A stretch of DNA of 64,000 bases from Chrysaora quinquecirrha (lineage: Eukaryota; Cnidaria; Scyphozoa; Semaeostomeae; Pelagiidae): the NCBI GenBank assembly GCA_014526335.1, contig JACTAT010000004.1, positions 3,140,722-3,204,721 of the forward strand. Reading direction: 5' to 3'. A program made the position numbers and the translations under genes. Below are positions 34,301 to 40,300 of this stretch, piece after piece (position 1 is the first letter of the stretch; each line of letters starts with the position of its first letter). Below the pieces are notes generated by a model that was not told the DNA's origin, made no database searches, and saw nothing but the letters and a program-made list of their open reading frames with translations.

Positions 34301-37300
34301 GTAAGTCATCGTTAAAAGAGTACCGCAATGCTATGTTTCAAATTCAGACACTTCGCTTCCCTGAAGATTGTAACTAATATCTCGTATTTGGAAGTGCACG
34401 CTATTGCGTTTCTTCACAAAATAATAGTGAAAAACTGTCCTAGGTTCTTTATGAACAAAAATCGTGCATACTTTAAGAATTGTCAAAATTATTTAATCGA
34501 GAACTTTGAACGCACATGATATCAATATTGCAAGCTCTAAGCTAATGATAATTTGCACCTAGACCAAGTTTTTGATGCTTTATGTCCGTATATTCTGGTG
34601 GCCTTTCGCCAACAAGGTCTAGTATACAAAAATAACAATATACACACCTTGATTTCCAGTTGACTGTTCTCTTGTCTTTGTTCATCAAGTGAGCTTTTCA
34701 ATCTATTTTTCTCTTTTTCTGCAGATTCAAGGTCTTTCCTTATATTATCATCTTCTTTGATTTTTGATTGAAGATTCTACAGTAACGGAACAAAATTTAA
34801 CAGTTTATTGACCATCGTAGCGTTTCCTTTCGTTTACACTGTCGTTTTACAATGCCATTTTTTTTAGTTTAACAAGGAAATTCTCTTCGTTTGGTCTGAT
34901 TTCATAACGAAGGTAAAGTAAAAAACAAACCGGGTTGTCCTAATGTTACCACCCACAATGCGTACCAAAACTATCGTCGTTGCTTTCTTGATAGCAGAAA
35001 TATTAAGAGCTTTTCACCCTCCAAACATTCCATTTTCAATACAGATATTTTTTGGTTGTCGAGGATCATTTAGGAAACATCAAGAGTCCAGAAATACTGG
35101 CGGTTCCTCGGGCTGCGATTCGGTGGAATGTTCTGCCTGGTATTATTGAGTTTGAGGATGTTCAAGTGACTTTCAAGAGATATTTAGTTTACAAAGCCTG
35201 TTTCAGCTAACATGGCTGCCTGTTATGAGATTCAAATAGAGCGATACTAGTGTTGATACTACAAAATTTCTAAATTCAAATATATAGGTCACACTTGTAA
35301 TTGTGGTAAATAACATCAGTTAAATAAAGAAATATATTCGATAATGAGGAAGGCTTGAATGGCTCCAATTTCTCGGCCGAGGAAGGTTCCACATTTTCAT
35401 GGACTCTGGGAAACATGTTCCCATATAAGCGAAAAGATCTCAAATCCATTGTCGATCGGTGTTGCCAATTGCTACGGCTGTAGAGGCTTAACATCGGGAA
35501 GCGCTTATAATACCATGCACAATGCTTCCCAGGGATCCGCTCTACACAGGGCTAGAATTCGTACAGAAAATGGTGAAAATTATAACATTTTGAGTTTTAT
35601 TGTCTGAAATCAAGAATTTTGTTGAACGTGTCCTGGTAAAAAGCCTGTTGCAGCACAGTTCAACCTGTCTCAAAAAATCAAGGGTTTTACTGAAGTACTT
35701 TTTCATTAACTAACCTTTATTTCCAGTTGACTTTCCACTAGTTCCTGCTTTTGTTTATCAAGCAAAATTTTTAATTTATCTTTCTCCTTTTCTACAGATT
35801 CGAGTTCTCTCTTTAATTTATCCTCCTCTGTTCTTTTTAATCGCAAATTCTAAAATCAAGAATCATAAATGTACGTTAAAAACATATTTCGATTGGTGTC
35901 GTTTGGGCGTTTGGTGTAGTTTTGGTTATATATTAAACCTTCTAACAATGCAACGAGTGCTTACAAATTAATATACAGTATAGCTTTGTACAAGATTGGC
36001 AAGCTGTTGTCCAACATGACAAACTGTCAGACATGTATTTGACAAACAAATTTCATAGGTTCTTGATGTTGTTACTTTAGCTTTTCTTTATTTCTAGCTT
36101 TTTCAGCTAACTTAAGCCTACTATGCATATCGCATCCAGGCATGGGATCCCTAGTTTAACGTCCCTTCCGAAGGACGGCAGAGTGAGTTGTTAAGTCATC
36201 CATCTGGAACGTCACCCATCCAGATGCTGACCTCACACGACCAAGCTTAACTTCAGCTGTCTAACGAGAACTGACTGAAAAGCTTTGCAACTCACTTCTA
36301 GGTTTTACCAACAATATTTGCTAGTTCGGCACTTCTGTACTTGATTAAAAATAGTGTTTTTCGTTGTGTGAAACGGGTGGCACAGCAGAAACGCAACATG
36401 ACAAATGGTAAAGAAATAGTTTACTTACAGGTGATTCCCTTGATCTATTTGAAAGTTGTTTTTCTAAAGCAATTTTTTCTTTTTCCATTTGCTGTATGGT
36501 CGATTCGAGTTTTGCTACTTGAGACGATTCATCTACCTAAAAATGCAATGAAAAAGAAGGGTTGAAAATAGGAAAATATGTTGATCCTTCGCTTCCTAGA
36601 TGTGAAGCAGAATTCACCAAGCATCGGATATTTGATTCGCTAGTAGGGAACGTGAGCTGGGGTGGGATCAGACCATCGCGAGAAAGGTTAGTTTTACCAT
36701 ACTGACGAAGTGTTGTTGCAATAGTAATTCTGCTCAGTACAAAAAGAACTGCAGATTCCGACCATTGGCATTTCGACATGATTGTAAAATATGTTGGTTT
36801 GGAAAATAGCAACTCGTTAGTGTTGCGCCAGGAAATGGTCAAGAATGGAGAAATATTGATGAAACTTTGATGTTCGTTACTCATAGTAGCGTAATACAGA
36901 CGCTCAGGACCCGTAGGAATTTAGTAATATTGGGCCCTTATGCATGGGTTGAGAAGCGAAATGAGCTCTACAGGGGAAGGGGACATGGGGACATGGGATA
37001 GTGGAAAAAAGTTTGAAAAACAAGGCCTTTTGAAGCTTAAAATGCATGTTAGTGGATGTTGGTTAGTGAATGCTTATAAAATGACCTTTAGGAAGCTTTT
37101 AGCATAACATGGCTAAAAAGCACGCAGTACGAAAAATTTGTTCTGGGTCCTTTTGGTTGGGGGCCATGCATTATGCCACTGGTTACACAGTTCTTTCACT
37201 ATTTCATTAGGAATCCTAGTTTGAGCGTAGCTTATTACTTGGGTCCCAGTTATCGCTCATCAGACTGAGACTTATACCAAACCGAGGTCACTTAAACTAG

Positions 37301-40300
37301 TAGTTTGAGCGTCCTAGCATAATTTCAATAGCGATAACTACGACTCAGGTAATCAGTTTGAGCGATCTTATAGCACATCGTTGTTGTTGTTATGAAAAGG
37401 AGTTAAGGAACTGAAATGCGAAAAGCTCAATCATTCCAAATGTGAACTTTTTTCCTTACCTTGCTGTAATGTTTTTCTAAGCTGATAATTTTCTCTTTTA
37501 GCTGAGCGATTTCTTTATCTTTTGCGATGGTGGATTTTGCATTTTCAGCTAGATCTCTTGCTCTTTGGAGTGTAAAAGATTTTTTGAAATTGTCAAATGC
37601 TGCTGGTGAATCCGAAGAATTTGTTCTTGCTACTGGTCCTTTCGATTTCTGAAACAAGAAAGAAAAACCCTAATGAGAATGGGAAAGAGTGTTAGACTTA
37701 TTACATGAGTCACAGATGAGACAAAAGCGGTGGCTGAACTAAGAGAAGAGACATGTCGCATGCAACATAGTACAGTTGACATCCGCTATCTTGACTGCCC
37801 GCTATCTTGAACATTCGCTATCTCAAACCATTTTCCATTTCCCATGGAGGAAAACCTGCTTTTTTTCTCGAACTTTGCCATATTTTCTGCCGAAATGGAT
37901 AAAGAGACAGGCTGATAATATGTATACGTTCGCCTAGCGGAGCGGGAATGGCATTAGCTAAGTGATATGCTGCCCATGTATACAATAGATGAAGCTGTTT
38001 TCTTTTGAGATGTGCTGCATCGCCATTATCTCAATTTCACTAATAGTAGAGATGAAAGCAGATGAGCTTTGACTCCTATGTAAAAAAACTGACTTGTTTG
38101 ATGAAATTTGGGATCAGTAACGCTGCATGTTAATAGGGGTTCCTTTTCTAACTTAAAAACTATAATTTTTCATATTTATATGGGGCATCCGTTATCTCGA
38201 ACATTCGCTATCTCGAACAAATTCCAGTTTCCCTTGAGAGTTCGAGATAGCGGATGTCAACTGTATGTCTCCCAGGGTGGCTAAACATGCGAGTAAAAAG
38301 CAAGCAAAATGTCCTCCAAATCAAGAGGACAAGAAATGTTTCTGCTTTCTCCTAGAAACGTTTGCCATTCTCACTAAAAAGTTTCCGAGCTGGCTAAACT
38401 GGGAGACATCAAGGGGACATATCACACATGACAGTGTCATGCGCAACATGTCTTCTAGTTTAGCCAGGCATTAAGGCTGTGGCAAAACGATAAAACATGT
38501 TCGACTCAAACATTCGAAATTCGCTTGTCTAGCAAAATGTTTTACCGTTTGTCCACTTTTGCTCATCAAACTTAATCAGTTGCAAAAGAACACAGAAAAA
38601 TGTTTTTGCTTCGCAAAGAAATAAAAGTGCATTGCTACGAGAGCAATAGACGCTTCCGCAAAAGATGGCCGCCGTTTTAGCCTATTGTTTTCATTAAGGG
38701 TTTTCGAAAGGAGTTCTGGGAATAATTTCCTTCGTTACGTATTTTACATTGCTGAAGACGTTGAATTCGTAACTAAGGAAATTATTCCCAGAATTCCCTT
38801 CCAGAAACCGTAAGAAAAACAAGGGATTGACAGCACCGGCTGCCATCTTTTGCGAAAACCTCTATTCGCTTGATTCCGTCAAAAAAAGCAAAGTTGCTTT
38901 GCTACTGCAATGAAAACAAGGGTATAATGTTGAATCAAACTTCTGCTTGGCTCCAAACGAACCCAACCTTCAACTTGCTTCAAACAGAAAATGCCTCTGT
39001 ACTGTTTCAAATAAACAACTTGCAACAAATTATGTTCATATATGCTAGACAAACATTGTTTTGTGACGTGGCAAAACTTTCAAACATATTGTTTCATAAA
39101 TGAATTCCAAATGTTTGACAAACAATGTTTGATCCTTTGGCTAGGGCCTACAATCCTTGCCATAAGGTCTTGAGAAAAACGTAAGATTTTCCTCATTTCT
39201 CGACAACAGAAGAACAATATCTCGAAGGACTTGTGGGCACCCCTCTCCCCCGACTCAATGTTGTTTGTTTTTGTTCACTATTGATAGGGGATGAAAAAAT
39301 AGCGGTCTATTGAACAATCAACATTGATTTGGGGGAGCGGGGGGCTGCTAAACGGATATTTGCCAAAATTCAAGAAAATTCTCAACCCTTATGGCCAGGA
39401 TTGTAACTCTGGGATGAAGTTGAAAATCTTGTTGCATGTTTACTTACAATTTCCTTCAGCTCATCTTGCAGTCGTTTGGCCTTCTCTTCTAGTTTTTTAG
39501 CAAGCGTAACCAATTCTCCGTTCCTTTTCTTCAGTTCTTTTATTCTCTGCTCAGATCTTGAGGATGGTTCCGCATCTTTCGATTCAGACCGTTTCTAGAA
39601 AACGAAGGGCACACTAAATATAGAGACGGCAGAATGTTTTAACCTCAGAGATTTGTCAAAATTGCAGCAGTGATGTTGCTACGGAGGGGCAAAGCTAAAA
39701 GTTTTCTGAAATTTCCAAAATATTCTTTAAACAAAAAATTTGACTCCAGATTTGAATAAACAGGGAAACAACAGCAAAAGACTGAATCAGATCCAAAAAG
39801 AACTCAGGAATTTTTTTTTTGTTTGGCCAAGCCATAAAAGCCAATCACTACGAAAGCAATTTGCTTAAGTCAACGGGGATAATGAAGTCCATTCAACTGT
39901 GCAATTAAAAGGGCAGTAAATGCCAAATCAAACTTTGGCTTCACTCTAAAATAATGCATCCTAGAAAAAGCCTAATAACAAAATAGAAAATAAATAAGTG
40001 AATACTTTTTGAGTAGCACAAAACTTCAAAACTGTGATAAACAATCGAAACATTTTCGGGTATACTTAAAAGCTTTTTTCGTCTGACACTCCTCAGAGTA
40101 TGACAACAGAAACAGACTGAAACAATGAACTAAATGAAAACACAAAACACAATGCCAATTCACAAAACTTCCAAATTGTGATAAGCAGTCGAAACATTTT
40201 CAGGCATACTTAACAGCTTTTTTTGTCTGACACTCCTCAGAGTATGAACGTCAGAAACAGACTGAAACAATGAACTAAATGAAAACACAATGCCAATTCA

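Noticed and set aside
36120..36290. TTTAACGTCCCTTCCGAAGG block as a possible gene fragment
   Set aside because: It looks like a dispersed non-coding repeat and has no open frame.
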